Shown here piece by piece: positions 1 through 7,997 of a stretch of DNA of 64,000 nt. The translations under genes and the position numbers were made by a program. Under the pieces are notes generated by a model that was not told where the DNA came from, did no database searches, and saw nothing but the letters and a program-made list of their open reading frames with translations. The stretch is from Bradyrhizobium sp. ISRA430 (GTDB lineage Bacteria > Pseudomonadota > Alphaproteobacteria > Rhizobiales > Xanthobacteraceae). Location: NCBI RefSeq assembly GCF_029909975.1, contig NZ_CP094516.1:5518001-5582000 (forward strand), in the 5' to 3' direction. The first letter of the stretch is position 1, and each line of letters opens with the position of its first letter.

Positions 1-2
1 TG

Positions 3-881
3 ATCATGAAGAGCGCGGATCTCGCCCTCTACTCGGCCAAGAGTGGCGGGCGCGGTGCATACCGTTTCTTCGAGCCGGAGCTCGACCAGCTCATGCATGC
101 CCGGCGCAACCTCGAGCGCGATATGCGGGCCGCGCTTGCCGGCCGCGAATTCGAGCTCCATTACCAGCCCTACGTCAATGCCGTGACCGGTGAGACCAGC
201 GGCTTCGAGGCCTTGCTACGCTGGCATCACCCGCAGCGAGGTCTGGTCATGCCTTCCGACTTCATCCCGCTTGCAGAGGAAACCGGCCTCATCGTGCCAC
301 TCGGAGAATGGGTCCTGAGGACCGCATGTGGCGAAGCCGCCAAATGGCCGGCCCATCTCAAGATCGCGATCAACCTGTCTCCCGCTCAATTCAGAAGCAA
401 GGAGCTCGTTCCGGTCGTTCTCGGCGCGCTGGCGAACTCAGGGCTGGCGCCGCACAGGCTCGAGCTCGAGGTCACCGAGACGGTGATCATGCACGACAGC
501 GAAGCTGTATTCGCAGCGCTCGGCCAACTGCGCGAACTGGGCGTCCGAATCGCCCTGGACGACTTCGGCACCGGCTATTCATCGCTAAGCTTTCTGCAGA
601 AATTTCCGTTCGACAAGGTCAAGATCGACCGCAGTTTCGTCAACGAACTGTGCAGCACGAGGCAAGAGGCGAGCCATCTCGCGAAAGCGGTGGTTCGTTT
701 CGCGGTCAGCCTCGGCAAGACGACAACCGCTGAAGGCGTCGAAACCCAGGAGCAGCTCGACATCCTGCGTGAAGAGGGGTGCGCCGAAACGCAAGGCTAC
801 TATTTCAGCCGGCCGATGCCCGCATCGAGGATCGCGAAAATGCTGCGGCGAAGAACCAAGGCGGCCGTCTGCGCTGCCTGA
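3..881 (+). CDS. C-terminal part of a GGDEF-EAL cyclic-di-GMP phosphodiesterase (5' end outside window)
   Basis: The frame is open to the left edge, so the start lies outside the window. The first ~30 residues (ADLALYSAKSGGRGAYRFF) match the end of a GGDEF domain. A full EAL domain follows: the EALLRW signature near residue 68, DDFGTGYSSL near 188, the KIDRSFV strand and the EGVET glutamate near 243. All the usual metal and catalytic residues are visible, so an active c-di-GMP phosphodiesterase is likely. Whether the cyclase half is active, and which sensor domains precede it, cannot be seen. It is followed by ~250 bases without a gene, then the porin operon on the same strand. Confidence 0.93.
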   Translation: MMKSADLALYSAKSGGRGAYRFFEPELDQLMHARRNLERDMRAALAGREFELHYQPYVNAVTGETSGFEALLRWHHPQRGLVMPSDFIPLAEETGLIVPLGEWVLRTACGEAAKWPAHLKIAINLSPAQFRSKELVPVVLGALANSGLAPHRLELEVTETVIMHDSEAVFAALGQLRELGVRIALDDFGTGYSSLSFLQKFPFDKVKIDRSFVNELCSTRQEASHLAKAVVRFAVSLGKTTTAEGVETQEQLDILREEGCAETQGYYFSRPMPASRIAKMLRRRTKAAVCAA

Positions 882-1116
882 GCAATCAGGCCATCACCGC
901 AGCGGGGGATCGCCGCTGGCGCGCTTCTTGGCGAGGTGGGCCGGCATTCTGGCTAGATGCGATTCCGCGCAGTGATGGCGATGGCGCAGCTTGAGGCCTT
1001 GGGCAGCCAATCCGCCATGCATGAGGGCGTCTCCTAGTCCCAATCGTCTGCTTCTGTAGGGATTCCAGTCATATCAACTGCTCACGCTCCGGCTCGGGGC
1101 GAGTTCTTTTTATTTA

Positions 1117-1148
1117 TTCTAATTCTAAGCTGGAGTGATTCTAGTCAC
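1117..1148. promoter_or_regulatory. CRP-like site and TTCTAA direct repeat upstream of porin operon
   Basis: An AT-rich patch in otherwise GC-rich DNA carries two abutting TTCTAA hexamers (1117-1128). It is followed by GTGATTCTAGTCAC (1135-1148), which fits the CRP-type pattern GTGA-N6-TCAC. The site ends 79 bases before the preferred porin start. TTCTAA resembles one half of the Irr/ICE iron box of rhizobia, but no inverted TTAGAA partner is present, so that link is weak. Confidence 0.4.
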
Positions 1149-1227
1149 GAACTTCCCTCTTCTGCTTCCCAAGAATGCCATTGCCTGTTTTTCCTGCGGC
1201 AGGATGTCGCAATTCTTGGGGGCACAC

Positions 1228-2868
1228 ATGTCACTGCACGTTTCCGCTGACCCGTTTGCATTTCGATTCGAACGCCGATGCCCCAGCCGATCAGCTCTGC
1301 TGGCGGCGACCGCGATATCGTTCTTGAGTTCTAGTGGAGCTCTTGCAGCGGATGGTGACGCGAACGCCGCGTTGCTGAAGAAGCTCGAGAAGATGGAGCA
1401 GCGCATCCAGCAGCTCGAATCCGAGCTGAAGCAGAAGCAGGATCGCCCGGCCGCTGATGCAGACGCAAAGCGGGCGGCCAAAACGGCATCGCTGACGAGC
1501 GCCAATGCGCCCGCGCCGTCCGCCGAAGCAAAGGACGCGCCAGCCAAGCCTGAGAACCATAAGCCCGAAGCCCAACCGTCCGAGAAATCGGCCAAGTCGA
1601 AGTCGAAAGACTCCATCCCTCTACCCCCACCGCCGTCAGCGTCGGACAAACCGATCCTCGGGCTGTCGGATTCTCCGGTCTCCGGTCTCAGCATCGGGGC
1701 ATATGGTGAGATCAACTTCGGTACCATGCAAAATCCTGCTGCCGGCGGCCAGTGGCAGAAGGGTTTTGACGCGGCCAGGTTCGTCCTCCTGCCCACCTAT
1801 GCGATCACCTCGAACATCATCTTCAATGCGGAAATCGAGTTCGAGCACGCGGGCTCTGGATTTGACAACGACGACAAGCTGCACGGCACTGCCGAGATCG
1901 AGCAGCTCTGGGTCGACTTCAAGATCATCGACCAGTTCAACTGGCGTTCGCCGGGCATTGATCTCGTGCCGATCGGCTACATCAATCAGCATCACGAACC
2001 CACGCAATATTACAGCGTGCTCCGGCCCGCACTCTACAACGGCCTCATTCCGTCGACCTGGAAGGTTCCATCCACCAGCGTCTATGGGACGATCACCGAG
2101 GATCTCAAATATCAGGTCATGGTCAGCACCAGTAACGAGGATTTTGGCGACTCCTTCGACAATCGCACTGAGGCAAAGACTGTCCCGCTTCCCGGGACGG
2201 CGTACATCGCCGGCATCGACGGCGTAACCGCGCTCGCATTCTCCAGGCCCCCGCTCGGCGACTTCCAGCAACTCAACAACGCCACGGCCGTGTCCGGCCG
2301 GCTCGACTTTACGCCGACATTCTGGCCAGGATTCGCCGGAAGCGTCAGCGCCTATTTCTCACCGAACACGACGCCGCGAGGCGCGCATGACGATTTCGGT
2401 AACTTCCTCGGCAGGTCCAGTCTCGCAATGTTTGACGCCGAATTCCGCTATAGGGTGCCCGACACGGGTCTTGAGTTTCGCGGTGAATATGTCCGCGCCG
2501 ATTTCGGGCACCCGGAAAACCTGCGCGCCAACAACGACTCGGATCCGACCAACAATGTCGGCAAGTCGATGTACGGCTATTCCGGCGAGATTGCCTATCA
2601 TGTCCCGCTAGGCACGATTCTCAACAGCGAGTGGGAGGCTGTGCCGTTCTACCGCTACACCTATCAGAACCTGCAGACCGGCGGCTTCGCGGGAACCGAT
2701 GCCAATCTGCCGACCGGTCAGGGTCAGCGGCAGTATCACACGGCCGGTTTTGCGGTGTTTCCATCGCCGAAGGTCGTGCTCAAGGCAACCTATCAGCATG
2801 TGATCGACAAGAGCGCCACGGGCGCGCTTTCGGATTCGTTCCTCGGCGGCGTCGGCTTCTTCTTTTGA
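1228..2868 (+). CDS. Outer-membrane porin with N-terminal coiled coil
   Basis: A predicted 546-residue trimeric-type porin of the outer membrane. The N-terminus has a signal peptide (SALLAATAISFLSSSGALA, cut near residue 40). A short coiled coil follows (about residues 48-71, LLKKLEKMEQRIQQLESEL), then a Lys/Pro/Ala-rich periplasmic linker to ~150. The rest is alternating beta-strand sequence (GLSIGAYGEINFG onward) and the chain ends in an aromatic run, GVGFFF, as beta-barrel proteins do. The layout resembles DcaP-like and phosphate-selective-type porins; the substrate cannot be told. The ATG at 1228 follows a GGGGG tract. In-frame starts at 1204 and 1135 (GTG) are less likely, since 1135 lies inside the CRP-like palindrome. 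It heads an operon with the FMN-binding protein, ApbE and a cytochrome b-like protein. Confidence 0.85.
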   Translation: MSLHVSADPFAFRFERRCPSRSALLAATAISFLSSSGALAADGDANAALLKKLEKMEQRIQQLESELKQKQDRPAADADAKRAAKTASLTSANAPAPSAEAKDAPAKPENHKPEAQPSEKSAKSKSKDSIPLPPPPSASDKPILGLSDSPVSGLSIGAYGEINFGTMQNPAAGGQWQKGFDAARFVLLPTYAITSNIIFNAEIEFEHAGSGFDNDDKLHGTAEIEQLWVDFKIIDQFNWRSPGIDLVPIGYINQHHEPTQYYSVLRPALYNGLIPSTWKVPSTSVYGTITEDLKYQVMVSTSNEDFGDSFDNRTEAKTVPLPGTAYIAGIDGVTALAFSRPPLGDFQQLNNATAVSGRLDFTPTFWPGFAGSVSAYFSPNTTPRGAHDDFGNFLGRSSLAMFDAEFRYRVPDTGLEFRGEYVRADFGHPENLRANNDSDPTNNVGKSMYGYSGEIAYHVPLGTILNSEWEAVPFYRYTYQNLQTGGFAGTDANLPTGQGQRQYHTAGFAVFPSPKVVLKATYQHVIDKSATGALSDSFLGGVGFFF

Positions 2869-2932
2869 TGCCGACAGGGTCGCCTAGGATATCGCTGCAA
2901 GACCTGATGACACGACCAGGAGCGAGGTGACT

Positions 2933-3403
2933 ATGAATTGGGTTCGATACACCCTGCCGGCGGCAGCGATCTTGTCTGCCGCCTCTCCCGCCTATGCCGT
3001 TCGGTATCTGTCGATCGAGGACGCGCAGAAGGCGGCATTTCCGTCCGCAACGCATTTTTCCGAGGTCCAGGCGGGCCGGGTCTGGAAAGCCGAGGCCGGC
3101 GGCAAGGTTGTCGGCTTCTTCGTGTTCGACCGGGTCGTCGGCAAGCACCTTTTCATCGACTACGCAGTGGCGCTGACCCCGGCGGGTGCCGTCCACAGAG
3201 TCGAGATCCTGGAATATCGGGAATCCTATGGCGGCGAAATCAGGAGCCCGAGCTGGCTCGCACAGTTCGTCGGTAAGACCAGCGGCAGTGCGCTCAAGAT
3301 CAACGGCGATATCAGGAACATCGCCGGCGCGACGCTGTCGTCGACCCATGTTACCGAAGGCGTGAAAAGAATACTGGCGGCTTATGGCAATCGCATCCGA
3401 TAG
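2933..3403 (+). CDS. Periplasmic FMN-binding-domain protein, predicted flavinylation target
   Basis: A 156-residue exported protein with a Sec signal peptide (MNWVRYTLPAAAILSAASPAYA). The body is an FMN_bind domain related to NqrC and RnfG: VVGFFVFDRVVGKH, a hydrophobic strand region, then the flavin attachment motif AGATLSS near the C-terminus. In this family ApbE attaches FMN through a phosphoester to the Thr of (S/A)GAT, here Thr134. The ATG at 2933 is preferred over a GTG at 2927 because AGCGAGG sits 5-6 bases upstream. The gene overlaps apbE by 20 bases, which suggests coupled translation of enzyme and substrate. The expected role is a periplasmic one- or two-electron carrier between the membrane cytochrome and an acceptor. 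Confidence 0.85.
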   Translation: MNWVRYTLPAAAILSAASPAYAVRYLSIEDAQKAAFPSATHFSEVQAGRVWKAEAGGKVVGFFVFDRVVGKHLFIDYAVALTPAGAVHRVEILEYRESYGGEIRSPSWLAQFVGKTSGSALKINGDIRNIAGATLSSTHVTEGVKRILAAYGNRIR

Positions 3404-4295
3404 AATCCGTCGCGCAAGGCCACTGCTCGGCACCTTCGTGGAGATCGAGGTTGCGGGCGCTCGCAGATCCGACCTGGACGGTGCCATCGACGCCGCATTC
3501 GATGCCATTGCGCAAGTGCATAGGCTGATGAGCTTTCATGAGCCGGATAGCGACGTCAGCCGGCTCAACCGCGAAGCCGGCATTCGTCCGCTGAATATAC
3601 ATGCGTGGACGTTCGAAGTGCTCAAGACCGCCGTTGAGCTGCATCGCCGCTCCGGCGGGCTTTTTGATATCACGATCGCACCGGCGCTGCAGACCATGGG
3701 GTTGCTGCCGCTTCTGAAGGGTCAGCCGGTGGCGGCGCCGATTGGGCGCCCCACCGACGCGATTGAGCTGCTTCCGGACCAAGAGGTTCGCTTTCGATCG
3801 ACCGAAGTCACGATTGACCTTGGTGGCATAGCGAAGGGCTTTGCCGTCGACCGCGCCGTTGCCGCGCTGCGCGATTTTGGCATTCCAGCCGGCATGGTGA
3901 ACGCCGGTGGCGACCTTCGGGCCTTTGGCACGGAGTCGCACGCGGTTCACGTCCGCGATCCCCGCGGTCCCGGCCGATCGATCTGCCGCATCGATGTGGC
4001 CGACGAAGCGCTGGCCTCAACGGCGCGCCGCGTCGAGCTGTTCGACAGCAGTGAGCCGGGCTGTTCGGTGGTGATTGATCCCGCAACTCAGAGGCCGGCA
4101 AGCCTGATCGACGGCGTCACGGTTCGCGCGCCCTCCTGCATGGTTGCCGACGGTTTGACCAAGATCGTCATGATCTCCGGGACGGATGCGGGCAAACTGC
4201 TCGAATGTTACCAGGCCGGCGCCTTGTTGATCTCGGCCGACGGCGACGTTCAGATCACCTCCGACTGGCAGCACGCGGTGCACCTTGCGGCTTAG
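3384..4295 (+). CDS. apbE: FAD:protein FMN transferase (ApbE family)
   Basis: This enzyme transfers FMN from FAD to a Thr of the partner protein. Family features visible: RARPLLGTFVEI at the N-terminus, SFHEPDSDVSRLN near 50-62, DLGGIAKGFAVD near 146-156 and the NAGGD loop near 173-177. At 303 residues it is a complete domain. The frame has a stop at 3363, so the ATG at 3384 is the first usable start. The resulting N-terminus is charged and shows no signal peptide or lipobox, unlike most ApbE proteins, which are exported. It overlaps the FMN-binding gene upstream by 20 bases and the cytochrome b-like gene downstream by 11, marking a tight operon. Confidence 0.93.
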   Translation: MAIASDRIRRARPLLGTFVEIEVAGARRSDLDGAIDAAFDAIAQVHRLMSFHEPDSDVSRLNREAGIRPLNIHAWTFEVLKTAVELHRRSGGLFDITIAPALQTMGLLPLLKGQPVAAPIGRPTDAIELLPDQEVRFRSTEVTIDLGGIAKGFAVDRAVAALRDFGIPAGMVNAGGDLRAFGTESHAVHVRDPRGPGRSICRIDVADEALASTARRVELFDSSEPGCSVVIDPATQRPASLIDGVTVRAPSCMVADGLTKIVMISGTDAGKLLECYQAGALLISADGDVQITSDWQHAVHLAA

Positions 4296-4704
4296 AACAT
4301 CGTTTCGCTACTCGCTCTACGCGGCGTTCGCGGCGCTGTTTCTGACCGGCGCCGGTTGGCTCGCGGCCGACTGGCAGAAGGACGTTGCCGGCGACGATAT
4401 CTGGCAGCAGATCGCGGCCAACATGCTGATGGTCCATGGCGGCATCGCGATGCTGGCGCTGTTGCTGCTGGGCGCCCTCGTTCCGGTGCACCTGCGGCGA
4501 TCGTGGCGAGGCGGCAAGAATCTCGTTTCCGGATCGGTCATGGCGGCGTTCAATGCGGTCCTGATCGCGACCGCATTCGGGCTCTATTATCTGGGATCGG
4601 AAGCGGTACGGCCCTGGATGAGCTGGATCCACCTGGGCACCGGATTCTCGTTGGCCCTGATGCTTCCGCTTCATATCTGGCTGGGTCGACGGGAGTCGCG
4701 ATAG
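4285..4704 (+). CDS. Four-helix membrane protein, probable dihaem cytochrome b-like electron conduit
   Basis: A 139-residue integral membrane protein. Hydrophobic segments lie at about 10-27, 46-66, 81-103 and 113-132. Helix 2 carries His51 and His69; helix 4 carries His116 and His130. With the N-terminus in the cytoplasm, His51 and His116 both lie near the periplasmic face and His69 and His130 near the cytoplasmic face. That is the arrangement expected for two b haems stacked across the membrane. It starts at a TTG overlapping the end of apbE. The family resembles small cytochrome b / DUF4405-type proteins; the exact name is uncertain. It probably passes electrons from quinol or a cytoplasmic donor to the flavinylated partner. 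Confidence 0.75.
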   Translation: MRLRTSFRYSLYAAFAALFLTGAGWLAADWQKDVAGDDIWQQIAANMLMVHGGIAMLALLLLGALVPVHLRRSWRGGKNLVSGSVMAAFNAVLIATAFGLYYLGSEAVRPWMSWIHLGTGFSLALMLPLHIWLGRRESR

Positions 4705-4721
4705 CGTCCTGCAGGCTCGTG

Positions 4722-5399
4722 CTATTGCAGCGGCGGATCGCCCGAGGTGCGCTTCTTGGCGAGATCCATCTCGGTCACCGCGATCAGGATTTCGGCGCGG
4801 GTCTTCAGGTCCGGCGCCTCCAACATGGCCTGCTTCTCGGCCGGGCCATAGGGCGACATCATTGCCAGCGCATTGACGAGGGCCTCATTGGGCGCGCTCT
4901 CGACGCCCTCCCAATCGACCTTGAGGTTGTTGGCCTTCAAAAAGTCCGCCAGTGCCGCGAGCAGCGCCTCGCGATTGACGTCATCCTCGCCCTTGCGGGC
5001 GGTGAAGTCGTCGGCGAACGCGAAGAAATCCACCTTGCACTGCCGGTAGGCCGTGAGCACGTCGAGCTCCTCGACCACCTTGAAGCGCGCAATGCCGGTG
5101 AGCTCGAGGATGTAGCGGCCGTCGCCGGATTCGGCGAGCTGGGTGATGCGGCCGACGCAGCCGACACGGAACAGCACCGGCTTGTCGGCATTCTTCGGCG
5201 AATGCGCCACGTCCGGCTGGATCATGCCGATCAGGCGATGGCCGTCGCGCAAGGCGTCGTCGACCATCGCGAGGTAGCGCGGCTCGAAGATGTTGAGCGG
5301 CATCTGGCCGCGCGGCAACAACAGCGCGCCGGGCAGGGGAAACACCGGGATGATCTCCGGAAGGTCCGCGGGCCCGCGATATTCGATATTGATCGGCAT
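4722..5399 (-). CDS. LON peptidase substrate-binding domain protein
   Basis: A 225-residue protein made only of the LON N-terminal (substrate-binding) domain, without the AAA+ or protease parts. It opens with the typical strand pattern IIPVFPLPGALLLPRGQMPLNIFEPRYLAMVDDAL, then the GCVGRI and ELTGIARF segments. The cellular role of these stand-alone proteins in alphaproteobacteria is not established. It lies 30 bases downstream of the thioredoxin-TPR gene on the same strand, so the two are probably co-transcribed, which fits a shared role in protein quality control. Confidence 0.9.
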   Translation of the reverse strand: MPINIEYRGPADLPEIIPVFPLPGALLLPRGQMPLNIFEPRYLAMVDDALRDGHRLIGMIQPDVAHSPKNADKPVLFRVGCVGRITQLAESGDGRYILELTGIARFKVVEELDVLTAYRQCKVDFFAFADDFTARKGEDDVNREALLAALADFLKANNLKVDWEGVESAPNEALVNALAMMSPYGPAEKQAMLEAPDLKTRAEILIAVTEMDLAKKRTSGDPPLQ

Positions 5400-5429
5400 C
5401 TTGCCCGGTCCCCGCTCGCCGGCTGGCGC

Positions 5430-6353
5430 CTATGAAAACAGGATTGTCGATAAGCGCTTTCGTCCCTCGACGGTCGCATCGTCGGTGCTGCCCCAGGCCT
5501 CGAAGAACTGCACGAGCTGCTTGCGGGCGCCGTCATCGTTCCATTTGCGGTCGCGCTTGACGATATCGAGGAGCTGGTCCGTGGCGGCCGCGCGATTGCC
5601 TTGCGCATTGAGGGCCGTCGCAAGGTCGAATCGTGCCTGATGATCGAGCGGGTTTGCGGCGACTTTCTGTTCCAGCTCGGCGATCGGCCCGAGCGACTTG
5701 GCCTGCTCGGCGAGATCGATCGCGGCCTGCACGGCCTTTACCGCGGGCTCGTTGCGCTTGGATTCCGGGACCATGGCGAGCGTCTGCTTGGCCTGCTCCA
5801 TGGCGCCGGACACGGCGTAGCACTTCGCGAGCCCGGCAAGGGCCGCGATGTTCGTCGAATCATGATGCAGCGCCTCGGCATAAATCTGCGCCGCCGCCGC
5901 CGCGTCGCCCTCCGCGAGCACCGCCTCGGCCTCCTTCACGATCTCGTCGACATTGACCTCGCCTGGCGCGGTCACGCCCTTGGTCAGCCGCTCGATGAAG
6001 GCGTTGACCTGGCTCTCCGGCACCGCGCCCATGAAACCGTCGGCCGGCTGGCCGTTGACGAAGGCAATCACGGCAGGGATCGACTGGATGCCCATCTGGC
6101 CCGGGATCGCCGGATGCTGGTCGATGTTCATCTTGACCAGCTTGACCTTGCCCTTGGCTGCACGGACCGCCTTTTCCAGCACGGGGGTGAGCTGGCGGCA
6201 GGGGCCGCACCATTCCGCCCAGAAATCGATCAGCACCGGTTGGCGCTTCGATTCCTCGATGACGTCCTTCACGAAGGTCTGGGTGGTCGTGTCCTTGATC
6301 AGATCGGCGGCCGCCGGGCCCGCTGCTCCGTTACCCTGGTCGATGATCGTCAC
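5430..6353 (-). CDS. cnoX: Thioredoxin-fold chaperone with TPR domain (CnoX/YbbN family)
   Basis: The N-terminal ~120 residues are a thioredoxin domain with an intact WCGPC motif (FWAEWCGPCRQL). The remainder is a TPR-like helical region (ILVGEGDAAAAAQIYAEAL-type repeats and a second pair near the C-terminus). This matches YbbN/CnoX, which binds unfolding proteins and hands them to GroEL or DnaK. E. coli CnoX lacks the CXXC redox pair, whereas here both cysteines are present, so thiol-disulfide activity is likely. The start is GTG with GAGGGGAT just upstream. It is followed closely by the LON-domain gene. Confidence 0.9.
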   Translation of the reverse strand: MTIIDQGNGAAGPAAADLIKDTTTQTFVKDVIEESKRQPVLIDFWAEWCGPCRQLTPVLEKAVRAAKGKVKLVKMNIDQHPAIPGQMGIQSIPAVIAFVNGQPADGFMGAVPESQVNAFIERLTKGVTAPGEVNVDEIVKEAEAVLAEGDAAAAAQIYAEALHHDSTNIAALAGLAKCYAVSGAMEQAKQTLAMVPESKRNEPAVKAVQAAIDLAEQAKSLGPIAELEQKVAANPLDHQARFDLATALNAQGNRAAATDQLLDIVKRDRKWNDDGARKQLVQFFEAWGSTDDATVEGRKRLSTILFS

Positions 6354-6629
6354 GGGATCCCCTCGTCTGATGTCTGGAATGGCGGCTCTTTAGCATGTTG
6401 CCAATGCCGATGCCTTGCTGTCGGCTCCTAAAATTGGGCCGTGACGGCCGAATTTCAATCCACAGGCGTCGATTCGGCGGTTCCTGGCCGTTTCGGGTCG
6501 ATTCGACCGGGATTGGGGGTCTATGTGGGGCTCCAAATGCGAATCTATGCCGCCGGTAGCTGTTGCATTCGGCTCCCGCTTTTGGCATACGACAGCCGTT
6601 GCCGGCGCGTCATGCGACCGACACAGGAT

Positions 6630-6704
<75 letters not shown>

Positions 6705-6781
6705 ATCTTTCCCAGAGCATCCAGCCAAACCGGCACGGATCGTGGTTCGCCAGCGCCGCTGGCGGCTGGTCGGGATTTGCA

Positions 6782-7768
6782 ATGACAATACTGGTCACGG
6801 GCAGCGCAGGCCACCTCGGGGAGGCCATCGTCAGGACGTTGCGGGGGCGCGGTTCTACTGTGCATGGGGTTGATTTGAAGAAATCAGCCTTCACCGATGC
6901 GGTCGGTTCCATTGTCGATCCCGGCTTCGTCCGAAGCCAGATGGACGGCGTCACCGCCGTCATCCACACCGCGACGCTGCACAAGCCGCATGTGGCGACT
7001 CACGCCAAGCAGGATTTCATCGACACCAACGTCACCGGCACGCTCAACCTGCTCGAGGCGGCCGTTGCCGCCGGCGTGCGCAGCTTCGTCTTCACCAGCA
7101 CCACCAGCGCATTCGGCTCGCAGCTCCGGCCGGGGGCGGGAGAGGCTGCGGTGTGGGTCACCGAGCATCTGCCGTCGGTGCCGAAGAACATCTACGGCAC
7201 GACAAAACTGATGGCCGAGAACCTGTGCGAGCTGTTCTTCCGCGAGCATCGTCTTCCGGTCCTCATCTTGAGGACGTCCCGCTTCTTTCCCGAAGACGAT
7301 GACGATCCCGCGCTGCGGGCGGCTTACGCGCAGGAGAACGCGCAGGCCAACGAGCTGCTCTATCGCCGGCTGGATATAGCGGATGCCGTGAGCGCCCATC
7401 TGCTCGCGAGCGAGAAGGCCGCCGCGATCGGCTTCGCGCGCTACATCGTCTCGGCCACGAGCCCGTTCGAGCCGCACCATGTCGCAGCACTGGCCCGTGA
7501 CGCGGCCGGCGTGGTGCGCGCGCTCTATCCCGATTGCGAGCAGCTCTTCGCCGCGCGTGGCTGGCGCCTGTTTCCGGCGATCGACCGCGTCTACGTCAAC
7601 GAGCGCGCGCGCCGTGAACTCGGCTGGCGGCCCGAATTCGATTTTGCCCATGTCCTCAACTGCCTTCGCGATGGCATGGACTTTCGCAGCGCGCTGGCGC
7701 GCGAGGTCGGATCGAAGGGCTATCATGAAACGGTGTTTGCGGATGGACCGTATCCCGTCTTGTCGTAG
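6782..7768 (+). CDS. NAD(P)-dependent epimerase/dehydratase (extended SDR)
   Basis: A 328-residue extended short-chain dehydrogenase. It opens with a Rossmann strand and the glycine motif TGSAGHLG. The family DVNVTGTLNLLEAA-like stretch appears as DTNVTGTLNLLEAA, then catalytic Ser/Thr in TSTTSAFGS and the YGTTK pair that stands for YxxxK. The substrate is probably a nucleotide sugar or similar but cannot be deduced. The frame stays open leftward through the tRNA-Gly, so the ATG at 6782 directly before MTILVTGSAG is the correct start. The ribosome-binding site is weak. It is a single gene between the tRNA and the PQQ dehydrogenase. Confidence 0.88.
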   Translation: MTILVTGSAGHLGEAIVRTLRGRGSTVHGVDLKKSAFTDAVGSIVDPGFVRSQMDGVTAVIHTATLHKPHVATHAKQDFIDTNVTGTLNLLEAAVAAGVRSFVFTSTTSAFGSQLRPGAGEAAVWVTEHLPSVPKNIYGTTKLMAENLCELFFREHRLPVLILRTSRFFPEDDDDPALRAAYAQENAQANELLYRRLDIADAVSAHLLASEKAAAIGFARYIVSATSPFEPHHVAALARDAAGVVRALYPDCEQLFAARGWRLFPAIDRVYVNERARRELGWRPEFDFAHVLNCLRDGMDFRSALAREVGSKGYHETVFADGPYPVLS

Positions 7769-7997
7769 ATCGTCTGTTTGATTCCGCGTTGCAGCGAGGA
7801 CGTTGTCACAGCGTTACTTGTGATTCCGTCTCAATTTTGATCGAGCCCGATTGCAGCGCGCGTGCCGCGCTTCTCAGTGTTCGCAGATGTGCTAACCTTT
7901 TTCGGTCTGATCTCTCGACAGACTCCGAACTTCGCCTACCCGACTAGCAAAACAAAATAATGCGCAGCCTGGACGGCTGCCTTAGGGGAGTGACGCG

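Noticed and set aside
1135..1227. GTG at 1135 as the porin start
   Set aside because: It lies inside the CRP-like palindrome and gives a poor leader; ATG 1228 with a GGGGG tract before it gives a normal signal peptide.
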